Positions 63,961-64,000 of a stretch of DNA of 64,000 bases are shown here, one piece after another. The translations under genes and the position numbers were made by a program. This stretch comes from Pardosa pseudoannulata (taxonomy: Eukaryota; Arthropoda; Arachnida; Araneae; Lycosidae), in NCBI GenBank assembly GCA_032207245.1, contig CM063501.1, forward strand, positions 83,708,731-83,772,730. The letters are read 5' to 3'. Numbering within the stretch: the stretch's first letter is position 1; the number at the start of each line of letters is the position of its first letter. Below the pieces are notes generated by a model that was not told the DNA's origin, did not search any database, and saw only the letters and a list, made by a program, of their open reading frames with translations.

Positions 63961-64000
63961 CTCGACGATTCTTAAAGAAGTATCCGCAGGGATCACATCA

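Overview
The window is animal nuclear DNA. It is AT-rich, has long introns with GT/AG borders, and is full of decayed transposons. Gene content points to an arthropod. The style of the gag-like reading frame in the LTR element and the SINE family suggest a spider or other chelicerate, but that part is recollection-based inference.

About 52 kb (1823-54183, minus strand) is the N-terminal half of one laminin alpha subunit gene. I placed 32 coding exons by homology, reading frame and splice sites; all 31 junctions keep phase and the exons sum to 4657 nt (about 1552 codons). In transcript order they encode the laminin N-terminal (LN) domain (54183-47786), a first block of EGF-like (LE) modules (47875-38655), the first L4 domain (32009-26162), a long second LE block (26273-10565), the second L4 domain (10109-5476), and the start of a third LE block (5596-1823). 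Two L4 domains plus an LN typed as GLFP...NATCGE...YCKLVEHV fit the LAMA1/LAMA2 class (Drosophila wing blister, wb), not the LAMA3/5 class. The signal-peptide exon (upstream) and the coiled-coil and LG domains (downstream, left of base 1) are not seen.

Upstream on the same strand, 57768-58511 is an intronless 247-codon ACBD6-type gene (acyl-CoA-binding domain plus ankyrin repeats). Beyond it (58.7-64 kb) is mostly repeat-derived sequence, with two weak exon candidates: a plus-strand start exon at 60417-60475 and a minus-strand two-helix membrane-protein fragment near 61601-61835.

The introns carry most of the novelty. They hold a complete, fairly young LTR element (32080-36320, 5-bp target duplication, plus strand) inserted 70 nt upstream of a laminin 3' splice site; it encodes a repeat-built gag-like protein and no pol. 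There is a tRNA-related SINE family in both orientations, several copies with exact 12-14 bp target duplications. There is an internally deleted LINE with its own 14-bp duplication, nested in a piggyBac-like element, and the 3' end of an RNase H-bearing LINE. Two dead mariners, two pogo/Tigger deletion derivatives, several TTAA-flanked piggyBac-like elements, hAT-like elements and an unclassified 540-bp inverted-repeat element complete the list. I saw no CRISPR arrays, operons, rRNA or intact tRNA genes. I did not find a clearly new multi-gene system; the best candidates for something undescribed are the LTR element's protein and the SINE and inverted-repeat families.
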